A stretch of DNA of 64,000 nt from Paludibacter propionicigenes WB4 (lineage in GTDB: Bacteria > Bacteroidota > Bacteroidia > Bacteroidales > Paludibacteraceae), in contig NC_014734.1 of the NCBI RefSeq assembly GCF_000183135.1, positions 1,550,001 through 1,614,000 on the forward strand. The letters are read 5' to 3'. Under the pieces are notes generated by a model. The model was given only the letters and a program-made list of their open reading frames with translations. It made no database searches and was not told where the DNA came from. The stretch's first letter is position 1, and each line of letters opens with the position of its first letter. The position numbers and the translations under genes are program-made. This document shows, piece after piece, positions 1 through 8,782 of the stretch.

Positions 1-338
1 CATGGTGGGAAGAAGACCCGGTTTTAACCCAACGTTTTTACAATAGAGCGCTGGGAATGCAAGGTCCGGCACCTGCTACCTGCGAAAACTGGATTGCAGA
101 ACGCATTATCGAGCAACATCTGGAATCAAATGCCATGTTGATAATTTTACCGTGGCAGGATTGGATGGCGCTGGACTCTACTCTTTGTCTAGAACATCCG
201 TTTGCAGAACGTATCAACGTGCCAAGCAATCCAAGAAATTTCTGGTGCTACAGAATGCACATGACGCTGGAACAGCTATTGAAGGAGAGCAAATTTAATA
301 GCAAAATAAAAGAAATGATTGAAAAATCAGGTCGGTAG
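1..338 (+). CDS. malQ: 4-alpha-glucanotransferase, C-terminal end (partial)
   Basis: Only the last ~112 codons are present. The frame is open from base 3 and the start lies upstream of the window. The readable tail begins WWEEDPVLTQRFYN and contains ERINVPSNP followed by an aromatic-rich FWCYRMHM, which is the conserved end of GH77 amylomaltases, where maltodextrin is disproportionated in the cytoplasm. An internal ATG at 57 is not a real start, because the similarity continues upstream of it. The gene ends 72 bp before purM on the same strand. A SusA-like GH13 enzyme at 56-58 kb acts on the same class of substrate but is not linked. Family call from the tail only; a GH77 enzyme with an N-terminal starch-binding domain, common in this phylum, cannot be excluded. 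Confidence 0.8.
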   Translation, partial: WWEEDPVLTQRFYNRALGMQGPAPATCENWIAERIIEQHLESNAMLIILPWQDWMALDSTLCLEHPFAERINVPSNPRNFWCYRMHMTLEQLLKESKFNSKIKEMIEKSGR

Positions 339-354
339 TTTTTAGTCGGTAGTT
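331..354 (+). repeat. 10-bp direct repeat at the malQ stop
   Basis: The sequence GTCGGTAGTT occurs at 331-340 and again at 345-354. The first copy contains the malQ stop codon. No function is evident. Confidence 0.5.
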
Positions 355-410
355 CATAGTAAAAAGCAAGTAGATAATAATCAAATACAAAAAATAATTC
401 AACAAGAAAA

Positions 411-1577
411 ATGAGCGATCAGCGTTACAATTTAAGAGGCGTTTCTGCATCGAAAGAAGATGTACACAATGCAATTAAGAATATAGATAAAGGTTTATTT
501 CCAAAGGCTTTTTGCAAGATTATCCCTGATTTTTTAGGCAACGATCCTGACTATTGCAACATCATGCACGCTGATGGAGCAGGCACCAAATCGTCGCTTG
601 CTTATGTTTACTGGAAAGAAACCGGTGATATTTCAGTATGGAAAGGCATTGCACAAGATGCGCTAATTATGAATATTGATGATTTACTGTGCGTTGGGGC
701 TACAGACAATATACTTCTTTCATCTACCATCGGAAGAAACAAAAACAGAATTCCGGGTGAAGTTATTTCAGCTATCATTAACGGAACCAATGAATTGGTT
801 GAAGAGCTGGCCAACATGGGTGTAAACATTTACCCAACCGGTGGTGAAACAGCCGATGTCGGCGATCTGGTCCGCACAATAATAGTTGACAGCACGGTTA
901 CCTGCCGCATGAAACGCGCGGATGTCATAGACAATGCCAACATTCAACCCGGTGATGTAATTGTCGGACTTTCGTCGAGTGGACAAGCTACATACGAAAA
1001 GGAATATAACGGCGGAATGGGAAGTAATGGTCTTACTTCGGCTCGTCACGATGTCTTTGCTAACTACCTGGCGGCAAAATATCCTGAAAGCTACAACGCC
1101 GATATTCCTCAGGAGTTGGCTTATTCGGGTTCTTGCAAACTCACCGATGCAGTTGAAGGTTTGGGTATTGATGCCGGGAAACTGGTGTTATCTCCGACAC
1201 GCACCTATGCTCCGGTGGTAAAAAAATTATTGTCAGAACTTCGACCTAATATTCACGGAATGGTGCATTGTTCGGGAGGTGCGCAAACCAAAATTCTGCA
1301 CTTTATCGACAACCTGAAAGTGGTAAAAAACAATCTTTTCCCTGTTCCTCCTCTGTTCCAACTAATTCAGAAAGAATCAGGAACCGATTGGAAAGAGATG
1401 TACAAGGTGTTCAACATGGGACATAGACTGGAAGTATATTTACCGGCAGAATACGCCCAACAAGTTATTGAAATATCCAAATCATTCAACATCGATGCAC
1501 AAATCGTAGGCTATTGCGAACATTCCGATAAAAAGGAACTATTGATTGAAAGCGAGTTTGGAAAGTTTGAGTATTAA
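411..1577 (+). CDS. purM: phosphoribosylformylglycinamidine cyclo-ligase (AIR synthase)
   Basis: Cytoplasmic enzyme of purine synthesis that closes FGAM to aminoimidazole ribotide using ATP. The 388-residue product fits the longer Bacteroidetes PurM form. The AIRS-kinase fold is seen in the segment HADGAGTKSS near residues 53-62, in DALIMNIDDLLCVGA near residue 82, and in PTGGETADVGD near residue 140, which are substrate and ATP-binding stretches of the PurM/PurL family. The C-terminal AIRS domain includes GMVHCSGGAQTK near residue 284. The ATG is preceded by an AT-rich stretch with no clear Shine-Dalgarno, as is usual in this phylum. It may be read through from malQ; I see no separate TAnnTTTG promoter in the 72-bp gap. 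It is followed directly by a 21-bp tandem repeat. Confidence 0.93.
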   Translation: MSDQRYNLRGVSASKEDVHNAIKNIDKGLFPKAFCKIIPDFLGNDPDYCNIMHADGAGTKSSLAYVYWKETGDISVWKGIAQDALIMNIDDLLCVGATDNILLSSTIGRNKNRIPGEVISAIINGTNELVEELANMGVNIYPTGGETADVGDLVRTIIVDSTVTCRMKRADVIDNANIQPGDVIVGLSSSGQATYEKEYNGGMGSNGLTSARHDVFANYLAAKYPESYNADIPQELAYSGSCKLTDAVEGLGIDAGKLVLSPTRTYAPVVKKLLSELRPNIHGMVHCSGGAQTKILHFIDNLKVVKNNLFPVPPLFQLIQKESGTDWKEMYKVFNMGHRLEVYLPAEYAQQVIEISKSFNIDAQIVGYCEHSDKKELLIESEFGKFEY

Positions 1578-1580
1578 CCG

Positions 1581-1790
1581 CTAAAGACACGGCAGGATAT
1601 TCTAAAGATATTGCAGAACGTTCTAAAGACTTAGCAGGACATTCTAAAGCAATAGCAGAGAATTCTAAAGGCATAGCAAAACATTCTAAAGACTTAGCAG
1701 GACATTTTAAAGACTTAGCAAAACGGTCTAAACACCTAGCAGAACATTCTAAACGTTCGGCAGAGAGTTCTAAACTATCAAAGAATAGGA
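1581..1790 (+). repeat. 21-bp tandem repeat, nine clear units and one decayed
   Basis: The core CTAAAG (or close variants) recurs at 1581, 1602, 1623, 1644, 1665, 1686, 1707, 1728, 1749 and 1770, an exact 21-bp spacing ten times over. The consensus unit is CTAAAGACTTAGCAGRACAT plus T. Units 3 and 6 are identical and the last is degenerate. One plus-strand frame (1571-1806) is open across the array and would encode heptads of the type SKDLAGH, but it has no ATG, GTG or TTG start. The minus strand is also open in one frame from 1674 into purM. The array fills most of the 307-bp gap between purM and marC; the rest is a hairpin. Confidence 0.9.
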
Positions 1791-1808
1791 GACTGACTTA
1801 CACATAGT

Positions 1809-1845
1809 CAAGAGCCCTGAAAGAAAATTTCTTTCAGGGCTCTTG
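1809..1845. terminator. perfect 18-bp inverted repeat, probable bidirectional terminator
   Basis: CAAGAGCCCTGAAAGAAA at 1809-1826 is followed after one base by its exact reverse complement at 1828-1845. It lies between the convergent purM and marC genes. It lacks a long T run after either arm, but internal AAA/TTT stretches sit next to the loop. Best read as a shared transcription stop; a protein-binding palindrome is an alternative. Confidence 0.7.
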
Positions 1846-1884
1846 CTGTTATGTGACTTTAGCTATTTCGTAGGAGTACCTGAC

Positions 1885-2463
1885 TTACTTCAGTAAAAAA
1901 CCTATATTCGTGGTAAATAGCTTTACAGCTATGGCTAGCAGGATTATTCCGAAAAATTTCCGAAGAATGTAAATTCCACCATCGCCAATAAGCTTCTCTA
2001 TTTTTGATGTTGATTTCAACACAAAGAAAACAAAAATCATATTCAATACCAATGCAATTATGATATTCTCAGTAGCATATTCTGCGCGTAAAGCAAGCAG
2101 TGTGGTAAATGAACCGGGGCCGGCTATAAGAGGAAAAGCAATAGGAACTATGGACGAACCTCCCTCGGGACCATGATTTCGGAAAATTTCCACATCCAGA
2201 ATCATTTCCAACGAAAATATGAATATTATCAAAGCTCCAGCAACCGCAAATGACTGAATATCCACATTGAAGAGTCGCAGAACAGCCTCACCCGAAAAAA
2301 GAAAAAAGACAAGTATGATTAAAGCCACGATCGAAGCCCTGGAAGCATATACGCTCTGTCCTTTACGCTTAATATTGAGTATTATAGGGATAGAACCCAG
2401 GATATCAATTATAGCAAAAAGCACCATAAATGCGCTGGTAATCTGTAAGAAACTGAAATTCAT
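1885..2463 (-). CDS. MarC family integral membrane protein
   Basis: This 192-residue, very hydrophobic protein has about six predicted membrane segments. It begins MNFSFLQITSAFMVLFAIID and continues with DILGSIPIILNIKRKG, the hallmark start of the MarC/UPF0056 family. Mid-protein it carries AFPLIAGPGSFTTLL, the second conserved family stretch. MarC proteins sit in the inner membrane and their transport substrate is not established; the old link to multiple antibiotic resistance is doubtful. The start codon overlaps the stop of the upstream glycosyltransferase by 4 bp (ATGA), so it is probably translationally coupled as the last gene of the O-antigen-type operon. No role in polysaccharide export is shown by the sequence. 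Confidence 0.88.
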   Translation of the reverse strand: MNFSFLQITSAFMVLFAIIDILGSIPIILNIKRKGQSVYASRASIVALIILVFFLFSGEAVLRLFNVDIQSFAVAGALIIFIFSLEMILDVEIFRNHGPEGGSSIVPIAFPLIAGPGSFTTLLALRAEYATENIIIALVLNMIFVFFVLKSTSKIEKLIGDGGIYILRKFFGIILLAIAVKLFTTNIGFLLK

Positions 2464-3263
2464 TTTAGTTGTTTAAGTGTTTCATTATTTATAATTCGTC
2501 TCTCCGCATCAAAAAACCAACCCCACTTGTTGAAGTACTTTATCATGTTTTTCATGTGAATAAACAGCAACCTGCCAACGACATAAGAACCTTGCGCATG
2601 CTGGTGCACAACCGAAACCTGCGGGTAAAAAACAGTACGGTATTTCTGATGCATTCGCCTAGTCAAATCAATATCTTCGGGATACATAAAAAATCGTTCA
2701 TCAAACAGTCCAACTTCCCTGACTGATTCAGTTTTTAAGAACATAAAACATCCTGAAAGATAGGGAACATCCATTATCCGATTATATCCCGAAGCTCGAA
2801 GTTCAAACACATCAGCTCGTTTCTTTGTCCACGCCTTAGGCAAAAATCTTCGAAAGATTAAATCAAAGGGTGTTGGCAATAGTTTGCAAAGATACTGAAT
2901 TTCTCCATTGGGATAATATACTTTGGGCATCAATAAGCCAATATTTGAATTATTATTCATAAACGCATCAATTTTCGCCAGTATTTCCGACTGAAAAATA
3001 ATGTCAGGATTCAAAACTAAATGATATGGGATATTTTGTTCCAGCGTCCGACGAATGGCAATATTATGCGCAGCACCATACCCAATATTCTGGTTATTAA
3101 AGATATATGTCACGCCAAGATCAACAAACTGATCTTGCCTGAAAGGCGAATTATCGATCAGAAAAATTTCCGACACACAGTCCGCTTCACGCAAAACATC
3201 CACCAACGGCTGAATCTCAGCTACAGTGTGCTTGTAAATAACAATGGATACATTGATTGGCAT
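2460..3263 (-). CDS. glycosyltransferase family 2 (rhamnosyltransferase-like)
   Basis: A 267-residue GT-A fold transferase. It opens with the nucleotide-binding strand MPINVSIVIYKH and has FLIDNSP near residue 35, then FNNQNIGYGAAHNIAI, typical of the WbbL/RfbF-type branch of GT2. The metal/nucleotide motif is NPDI (in HLVLNPDI near residue 82) rather than DxD, as in that branch. The acceptor region contains YLSGCFMFLKTES and FDERFFMYPEDIDLTRR, with the conserved E-D pair of this family. It would transfer a deoxysugar, perhaps rhamnose, to a lipid-linked oligosaccharide on the cytoplasmic face; sugar and linkage are inference. It sits 5 bp after a GT4 gene and overlaps marC. Confidence 0.85.
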   Translation of the reverse strand: MPINVSIVIYKHTVAEIQPLVDVLREADCVSEIFLIDNSPFRQDQFVDLGVTYIFNNQNIGYGAAHNIAIRRTLEQNIPYHLVLNPDIIFQSEILAKIDAFMNNNSNIGLLMPKVYYPNGEIQYLCKLLPTPFDLIFRRFLPKAWTKKRADVFELRASGYNRIMDVPYLSGCFMFLKTESVREVGLFDERFFMYPEDIDLTRRMHQKYRTVFYPQVSVVHQHAQGSYVVGRLLFIHMKNMIKYFNKWGWFFDAERRIINNETLKQLK

Positions 3264-3268
3264 AATTC

Positions 3269-4432
3269 CTAATTAATATACAATCCGGTTTTGTGGTGAT
3301 AAACGTCAATGATTAATTTCTCATCGTAGTGTTCCAGCATTTTTCTCCGTCCGTTCTTTCCCATTTCATTTCGTTCTGCGGCATCAAGTAAATACATTTC
3401 CTCCATCATCTTTGCCAGGCTTTCCACATCCCTGGGTGCGCACATTTTACCATTGATATTGTGTTCGATAAGTTCTTTACATCCCACGTTATCTGTTGTA
3501 ATAATGGGACGCTCCATACTCATGGCTTCCATCAAACAGCGCGGCACTCCTTCACCATAATAGGATGGCAAAACAACGCAGTCAGAATTGGCAATAAAAG
3601 TACGAACATCCATGGTATCCTCAAAATAGCGTATTGCTCCTTCCCTATCCCATTCTATCAATTTCGTAACAGGAATATTATGAGGATTTTGGATGTCTGT
3701 TTTACCCAGTACCTGAAATTCGGTATTGGGATATTTTTGCTTTAAAAGCTTTGCGGCTAGTACAAACTCCTCAATACCTTTTTCTTTCACCAGTCGCGAT
3801 AAAAAAAGAAAAACAAATTTATCCTTATTCATTGCTTTTCGTTTCGGAATAAAAAAATCAGTATCGAGACCCTCACTATTCAATACAAATGAACGGGACT
3901 CTTCAACAATATGTTTCTTTAAAAAGACATCCCTGTTGTCAGTATTCAGAAACCAAACTTCTTTTACCCTTTGGAGAGATTTTCGGTACAATGAAACAAC
4001 AAATAAATTCAGCCACTTGCCGGCATCAAATGTATAACCCAGACCGGTCGTAACGGCTATACTGTTTATTTTTAAAAGCCTACATACGAAGGAGCCATAT
4101 ATTATAGGTTTGACAGTATAATGAAATACAAAATCGAAAGAGTGACTTTTGTAAATCTTTACCATTTTACAGAATAACATTATATCTGTCAATACATTGG
4201 TACCTTTACCATCTATTTCCAGATGGACGAAAATAATACCGTCTGCCGCAAATAAAGGTGAGTACTGATCCCGGGGTGCAATGGCAAAAACCGTATAACC
4301 TTTATCCACAAAACTTTTCATCACTCCCAGCCGGAAGTTATAGAGAGAAAAAGCTGTATTTCCTACAAAAGCTATCCGTTTCGAATTGTTAGTCACGTCA
4401 GACTCTGATATATATTGTTGTAATCTACTCAT
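3269..4432 (-). CDS. glycosyltransferase family 4
   Basis: A 387-residue GT-B transferase. The N-terminal domain begins near residue 19 with RIAFVGNTAFSLYNFR, and HYTVKPIIYGSF and VTTGLGYTF follow near residue 110-130. This arrangement is seen in PglA/CapM-type HexNAc or galactosyl transferases. The C-terminal donor domain includes FLFLSRLVKEKGIEEF and the E-x7-E region PSYYGEGVPRCLMEAMS near residue 300. The enzyme probably adds the second sugar to an undecaprenyl-linked primer; donor specificity cannot be read. The first ~18 residues are poorly conserved in kind, so the true start could be slightly downstream. It lies 19 bp after one GT2 gene and 5 bp before the next. Confidence 0.87.
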   Translation of the reverse strand: MSRLQQYISESDVTNNSKRIAFVGNTAFSLYNFRLGVMKSFVDKGYTVFAIAPRDQYSPLFAADGIIFVHLEIDGKGTNVLTDIMLFCKMVKIYKSHSFDFVFHYTVKPIIYGSFVCRLLKINSIAVTTGLGYTFDAGKWLNLFVVSLYRKSLQRVKEVWFLNTDNRDVFLKKHIVEESRSFVLNSEGLDTDFFIPKRKAMNKDKFVFLFLSRLVKEKGIEEFVLAAKLLKQKYPNTEFQVLGKTDIQNPHNIPVTKLIEWDREGAIRYFEDTMDVRTFIANSDCVVLPSYYGEGVPRCLMEAMSMERPIITTDNVGCKELIEHNINGKMCAPRDVESLAKMMEEMYLLDAAERNEMGKNGRRKMLEHYDEKLIIDVYHHKTGLYIN

Positions 4433-4451
4433 GTATTTCTATTGCATCTTA

Positions 4452-5375
4452 TCAGTAATTGTAGGTGCATCGGCCTCTTTTATTTCTCAATCCGTCCCAA
4501 TATCCCATAACAGAATACCTGAAGTATTTCATTTTTTCGTCGGAAAGTATCAGGAAAACAATCAATCTCAACCCGTTAAATACCACTTCTCTTACTTTAT
4601 AGCCAAAAGCAATATACGGACACCTTACCATAAATACGCTATTTCTGAATAAATAGTATTTACGTAGTGGCGAATGAAGCGAAATTTTTCTTCCCAAGAC
4701 ACCAACCCTATCCTCACCAATGATATGATTCATCCTTGCCATCGGGGTTGCATACAACTTATAACCTTTTGATATAGCTCTGAATGACCACTCTACATCA
4801 ATATAATCAATAAAAAAATCCTCGTTCATAAATCCAACTTCAGCAATCACTTCTGATTCAATCAGGCAACCTGAAGCTATTAAAAAAGTTGCCTCAACAC
4901 TCTCGTTTTTCGGCAACCGTCTGTCTATAAAAGGACCAATATACTTCGTGATCGGATATTGTTCACCAGTTTTTCTATTGTAATAAGTCGGACCGATAGC
5001 TCCAACTCTCAACCCTCTTTTCAGTAATTCATCTTTGGCTGCAAGTAGGTTATTAACAAACCCATCTTCTATCTCGGAGTCATCATCCAACAATAAAATT
5101 TGGCTTGCTCCAGCTGCTAAAGCAGCCTCTATTCCTCTATTTTGCGCAAATCCCAGCCCTTTGTTCTCTTCGTTTTCAATCAAAACAACGTGCGTTTCAG
5201 AACTCCTGTCAATATCTGAAACACATTCCAAAATATTTGCCGAGTTTAGCGATCCATTGTCAACATAAACGATTAACTGAACCTGCCGTACCAGCACTAC
5301 CAACTGCCGTTGAAGCACTTCAATATCGGGATTATATGTTACTACAATAGCAGCTATTTTATGGGGCATAATCAA
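4452..5375 (-). CDS. glycosyltransferase family 2 (rhamnosyltransferase RfbF-like)
   Basis: A 307-residue GT-A transferase. It shows AAIVVTYNPDIEVL at the N-terminus, YVDNGS near residue 38, and LLLDDDSEIEDGF near residue 98, where DDDS is the metal/nucleotide motif of the rhamnosyltransferase branch. The segments LIASGCLIES and FFIDYIDVEWSFRA with the D-x-E-W acceptor motif near residue 193 strengthen that placement. A hydrophobic C-terminus suggests peripheral membrane contact. dTDP-rhamnose as donor is inference; the only dTDP-sugar gene in the window is rfbB at 11 kb. It is the third of four glycosyltransferases downstream of wzx and wzy, with 23-bp and 19-bp gaps. Confidence 0.87.
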   Translation of the reverse strand: MIMPHKIAAIVVTYNPDIEVLQRQLVVLVRQVQLIVYVDNGSLNSANILECVSDIDRSSETHVVLIENEENKGLGFAQNRGIEAALAAGASQILLLDDDSEIEDGFVNNLLAAKDELLKRGLRVGAIGPTYYNRKTGEQYPITKYIGPFIDRRLPKNESVEATFLIASGCLIESEVIAEVGFMNEDFFIDYIDVEWSFRAISKGYKLYATPMARMNHIIGEDRVGVLGRKISLHSPLRKYYLFRNSVFMVRCPYIAFGYKVREVVFNGLRLIVFLILSDEKMKYFRYSVMGYWDGLRNKRGRCTYNY

Positions 5376-5398
5376 TTATTTCGTCAATAAAAACTCAA

Positions 5399-6247
5399 TT
5401 ACAAACCTTTACCAACCAATTTCTTCAATGTTATTGTAGCGTATCGCTTGTCTTCAAAAATCAGGTACTGTTTAATCACTCTCAGAAATAGTTTCACTTT
5501 GTATCCAACATAATACCTTAAGCCCAGTTCCTTTAAAAACAATTTTTCAGCTTCAAGAAATTCGGTATGTCTGACTAAATCGACATCCCTTTCATAATTC
5601 TGAAAAGATAAGTTGTGATTTATCATACAATCCAGCACATAAACCTTTTTCTTCTGAAGATAGATTTGATTATAATACCAATGATCCAGCATATCCAACG
5701 GGTATTTATCTGAAAATCCGCCTATCGATTGAATAAAATTCACATTCAACAGAGTCAAGGAATTAAATGCAACCACTCTTCCACGTTGAATACCGGTATG
5801 CTGCAAAGCATTTTCCCACCAACCAACTGAACTGATTTTTCTGGGAGAAAGCACTTGGCTCCCATCTACAAGCTTTGGAACTAAAGCCACAATGCCATCA
5901 TCAATCGTCCTTTGCAAAAAATTCGACAAGCAGCCAACATAATCTTCAGACAATTCAGAATCCTGATCCAAGAGTAGCAACCATTGGTAACCTTCGGCTA
6001 AAGCATACCTCCATGCATAATTATAGGCGGACGATAATTTTCCATTATGATCTGAGTTTACAACTATTGAATCCTCCGATTCGGCCAACCCGTACTCTGA
6101 ACTATTGTTATAAATTATAAGTTTATATCTAATATTTTGTGATTTAATGCACTCCTTTAGTGTCCGGTAGGACACACACTCCTCAATCGACTTTTTATAA
6201 AGCACAATCAAAATCAGAATTTTATCTGCAGCTGAATTATTCATCAA
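5399..6247 (-). CDS. glycosyltransferase family 2
   Basis: A 282-residue GT-A transferase with ILILIVLYKKSIEEC at the N-terminus, YNNSSEYG near residue 47, and WLLLLDQDSELSEDYV near residue 90, where DQDS is the nucleotide-sugar motif. The acceptor region carries FNSLTLLNVNFI and DMLDHWYYNQI, less canonical than the E-D-x-D type. It overlaps the upstream wzy gene by 11 bp, pointing to tight co-translation. Two adjacent Met codons at 6247 and 6244 could each serve as start. Donor and acceptor are unknown; context says O-antigen-type repeat unit assembly. Confidence 0.83.
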   Translation of the reverse strand: MMNNSAADKILILIVLYKKSIEECVSYRTLKECIKSQNIRYKLIIYNNSSEYGLAESEDSIVVNSDHNGKLSSAYNYAWRYALAEGYQWLLLLDQDSELSEDYVGCLSNFLQRTIDDGIVALVPKLVDGSQVLSPRKISSVGWWENALQHTGIQRGRVVAFNSLTLLNVNFIQSIGGFSDKYPLDMLDHWYYNQIYLQKKKVYVLDCMINHNLSFQNYERDVDLVRHTEFLEAEKLFLKELGLRYYVGYKVKLFLRVIKQYLIFEDKRYATITLKKLVGKGL

Positions 6248-7460
6248 CTTTATTCTTTATGATTTTTAGTTGCTTCCGCGAGTACGAAAATAATTCATAC
6301 CTGCTGATAAAATAAGGAGTTGTTGCTACAAGTATCAACTTTAAATTCAACGAGAAATTTGTAAAAAAAAGATCACCAACCAATTGCATGACCAACTCAA
6401 ACAAAAAGAAAGAGTATAAGACTACAAAAATAACGTTTCCATTTTCGGCTTTATTATAAACAAAGCCCAGCAACAAACCCAGCAATATTGAAAAAAAAGC
6501 TATTCCACTAAGTCCAAAATCTTTATAATATGGATACAATACCGTATATGTATTGGTAACAACCCCAACATTGACAAATCCCAAAATGGTATCATTGGGT
6601 TTCATTTTTGTCAATCCAAGTTTATATTTAACCGCATAGAAAAAACGAAATACATTTTCTCCAAATTGCACAGAACTTTCTGATTTGACCGTTTCAAAAG
6701 CAGGCGCAGAACTCAATGCATATATTGTTACAAATTCAGATGTAGGGTTCTTAGATGCGGTTGAATTAGATCGTAAAGATTGAACTCCTAGAAAAACAAA
6801 AAGAATAATAATTCCTGAAATAGCTATATGATTAAACTTTATAAATTTATTGCTATACAAGACAAAGATTGTACTAAGAAAAAGTGTTAATATATTCGTT
6901 TTGGACATCGTGATAAATGCATACATCAAATACATTAAAAATAAAACAAAAACTCTTTTCTTATTTTCCTTTGAATAGCAGTTTAACTCAATCAAATAAC
7001 TCCCTAACCAAATTAGAGTGTAAAACGGATTCGAATCTTCAATACTGATTCCTTTTATCCCGCCAACTGCAGCACTTCTCATATCGGCCATCCAATTAGT
7101 CGAAGTTCCAAGTTTCACAATCTCATAAGCGTGTAAAATCAATAGCGGAAAGGTTACAAGCGAGGCATAGAAAAAGATATTTCTGGCCAGTTGACTAGGT
7201 TTAATTCTGTTATTATTCGATAACGAAAGAGCCTGAATAAATAAAGATGAAACACAAAAAAGTGTTACCCAAATGTCTATTGCACTTAGGAATTTATCCG
7301 TAAGCGGATTAAGACCACTTCCGAGAAAGGTGTACAAAAACAATACAGACAACCATATACCTGATGTTATTACACTCGGGGAAAATATGTTATATTTTGA
7401 ACATATCAGGCTGATAATAAATAAAAACAAGCATAAAGATATAGAGATATACATTGCCAT
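6237..7460 (-). CDS. wzy: O-antigen / oligosaccharide repeat-unit polymerase (Wzy-type)
   Basis: A 407-residue protein with about ten hydrophobic membrane segments and a long loop in its second half (roughly residues 245-300). There is little sequence conservation beyond topology, as expected for Wzy. Supporting cues are FLLMYLMYAFITMSKTNIL near residue 180, and the periplasmic-loop-to-helix passage ending in LYPYYKDFGLSGIAFFSILLG near residue 320, which resembles the conserved end of O-antigen polymerases. It lies between the flippase gene (24-bp gap) and four transferases, the usual context. It would join undecaprenyl-linked repeat units on the periplasmic side. The call is from topology and neighbours, so a related ligase is possible. 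Confidence 0.75.
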   Translation of the reverse strand: MAMYISISLCLFLFIISLICSKYNIFSPSVITSGIWLSVLFLYTFLGSGLNPLTDKFLSAIDIWVTLFCVSSLFIQALSLSNNNRIKPSQLARNIFFYASLVTFPLLILHAYEIVKLGTSTNWMADMRSAAVGGIKGISIEDSNPFYTLIWLGSYLIELNCYSKENKKRVFVLFLMYLMYAFITMSKTNILTLFLSTIFVLYSNKFIKFNHIAISGIIILFVFLGVQSLRSNSTASKNPTSEFVTIYALSSAPAFETVKSESSVQFGENVFRFFYAVKYKLGLTKMKPNDTILGFVNVGVVTNTYTVLYPYYKDFGLSGIAFFSILLGLLLGFVYNKAENGNVIFVVLYSFFLFELVMQLVGDLFFTNFSLNLKLILVATTPYFISRYELFSYSRKQLKIIKNKVDE

Positions 7461-7484
7461 TTTTATCTTTTAAAATATTGTTTA

Positions 7485-8759
7485 CTACGAGATAGATCTA
7501 AAAATATATTTTCGACTATACCAAAACATTCCCAAGGCCACCGACAGTTCCGTGAGGAAAAGCGATATTGCAGCTCCTGTAGATTGCAAGTACGGTGCTA
7601 AAACAGTAATGCTTACAATAGCTATTATTGCCGCAACCAAATAGGTTCGTTTAAAATCTTTTTTGTCTTCGTCGTTACCTATTGCCAGCAAACCCAACTG
7701 TCCGAAAACTCCTCCCAAACCAATAAACATAGGCACAACCGACATAATTCGGAATAATGTCTGTGTTCCCGCATATTCCTTCCCCAAAAAAGCAACCAGA
7801 TAAGGCGAGAGGAAAAACATAGCTACAAATACGCCGGACATGGCTACAAATATAAACAATAAAATTTTGCGTACCAATTTTGTAGCTTCCGGTAAGTTAG
7901 TTACTGACATTGCACTTATTCTTGGATAAAATGACTGACTCAGCGGAACAAAAATCAAATAACAAAATCCCCGCATGATTTTTTCCACCGCAGTGTATTT
8001 CCCGACCTCAACCGGATCAGCAAAATAAGCCAGAATCAGAACGTAACTTGCAATATATATACTTGAAGCCGCTGTAGACAGGAAGATTGGATAGCTTGAC
8101 TTTACTTCGCGGGAGATATTAGTCAGAGTTGTTTTAAACCAATATCCGATATATTTATTCCGATAAATAATTACGCCTGTTATTAGCGGTCCCAGAATAT
8201 ATACGGCAGATTGAATCGTAGCTGCCAGTAGATAGTCTTCTTTTGTTTTGACAAAAACGAATGTAAGCGGAAGAATTAAAAGTTTGGAAAAAATATTCAC
8301 AAATGAAAGTACTCTTATTTTTCCAAGCCCCTGAAAAAGCCATACAAATGAAAATGTATTGCCAACCACCATCAAAAAAAGAATCAACAGAGTTTGAGAA
8401 TAAACCCTAAATTGAGGAACACAGAAAGCCAGAATCAATACAGCCATAAGACATATCAACATCAATCCGATTTTGGCTAAGAGCGTAGCCGATGCAATTT
8501 CATCCAGCTTATCTTTATTGTTTTTATAAAGTGCCACACGTTTTGTCGCACTTAGATTAAAACCGAAATCTACAACCAACATAAGATATTGGGTTATAGT
8601 CAGAGAAAAACCAATATACCCGAACTTTTCTGCACCAAGTGTAACCATCAGATATGGATACACCAGCAACGGAAAAATGTAGTTAAATCCCTGTAATACC
8701 AACAAATAGATGGTATCCCAGATTTCTTTGTTGTATTTTTGGTTTTTCAACTTTAGCAT
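7485..8759 (-). CDS. wzx: O-antigen / polysaccharide flippase (Wzx, MOP superfamily)
   Basis: A 424-residue protein with about twelve membrane helices. N-terminal LVLQGFNYIFPLLVYPYL followed by VTLGAEKFGYIGFS is the classic opening of Wzx/RfbX transporters. Internal features include VVDFGFNLSATKRVAL near residue 63 and FVWLFQGLGKIR near residue 142. It would move undecaprenyl-diphosphate-linked repeat units across the inner membrane for the neighbouring Wzy. It starts 23 bp after the thiamine-binding-type gene. A second flippase gene of a different subfamily lies at 39-40 kb, so the two clusters may make different glycans. Confidence 0.9.
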   Translation of the reverse strand: MLKLKNQKYNKEIWDTIYLLVLQGFNYIFPLLVYPYLMVTLGAEKFGYIGFSLTITQYLMLVVDFGFNLSATKRVALYKNNKDKLDEIASATLLAKIGLMLICLMAVLILAFCVPQFRVYSQTLLILFLMVVGNTFSFVWLFQGLGKIRVLSFVNIFSKLLILPLTFVFVKTKEDYLLAATIQSAVYILGPLITGVIIYRNKYIGYWFKTTLTNISREVKSSYPIFLSTAASSIYIASYVLILAYFADPVEVGKYTAVEKIMRGFCYLIFVPLSQSFYPRISAMSVTNLPEATKLVRKILLFIFVAMSGVFVAMFFLSPYLVAFLGKEYAGTQTLFRIMSVVPMFIGLGGVFGQLGLLAIGNDEDKKDFKRTYLVAAIIAIVSITVLAPYLQSTGAAISLFLTELSVALGMFWYSRKYIFRSIS

Positions 8760-8782
8760 TTATCGCAGTATGGTTACATACT

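Noticed and set aside
1581-1790. The 21-bp array as a CRISPR
   Set aside because: There are no unique spacers; the units are contiguous and diverge along their whole length, and no cas genes are present.
1571-1806. Repeat array as a real small gene
   Set aside because: No start codon in frame, and no promoter or ribosome entry signal before it.
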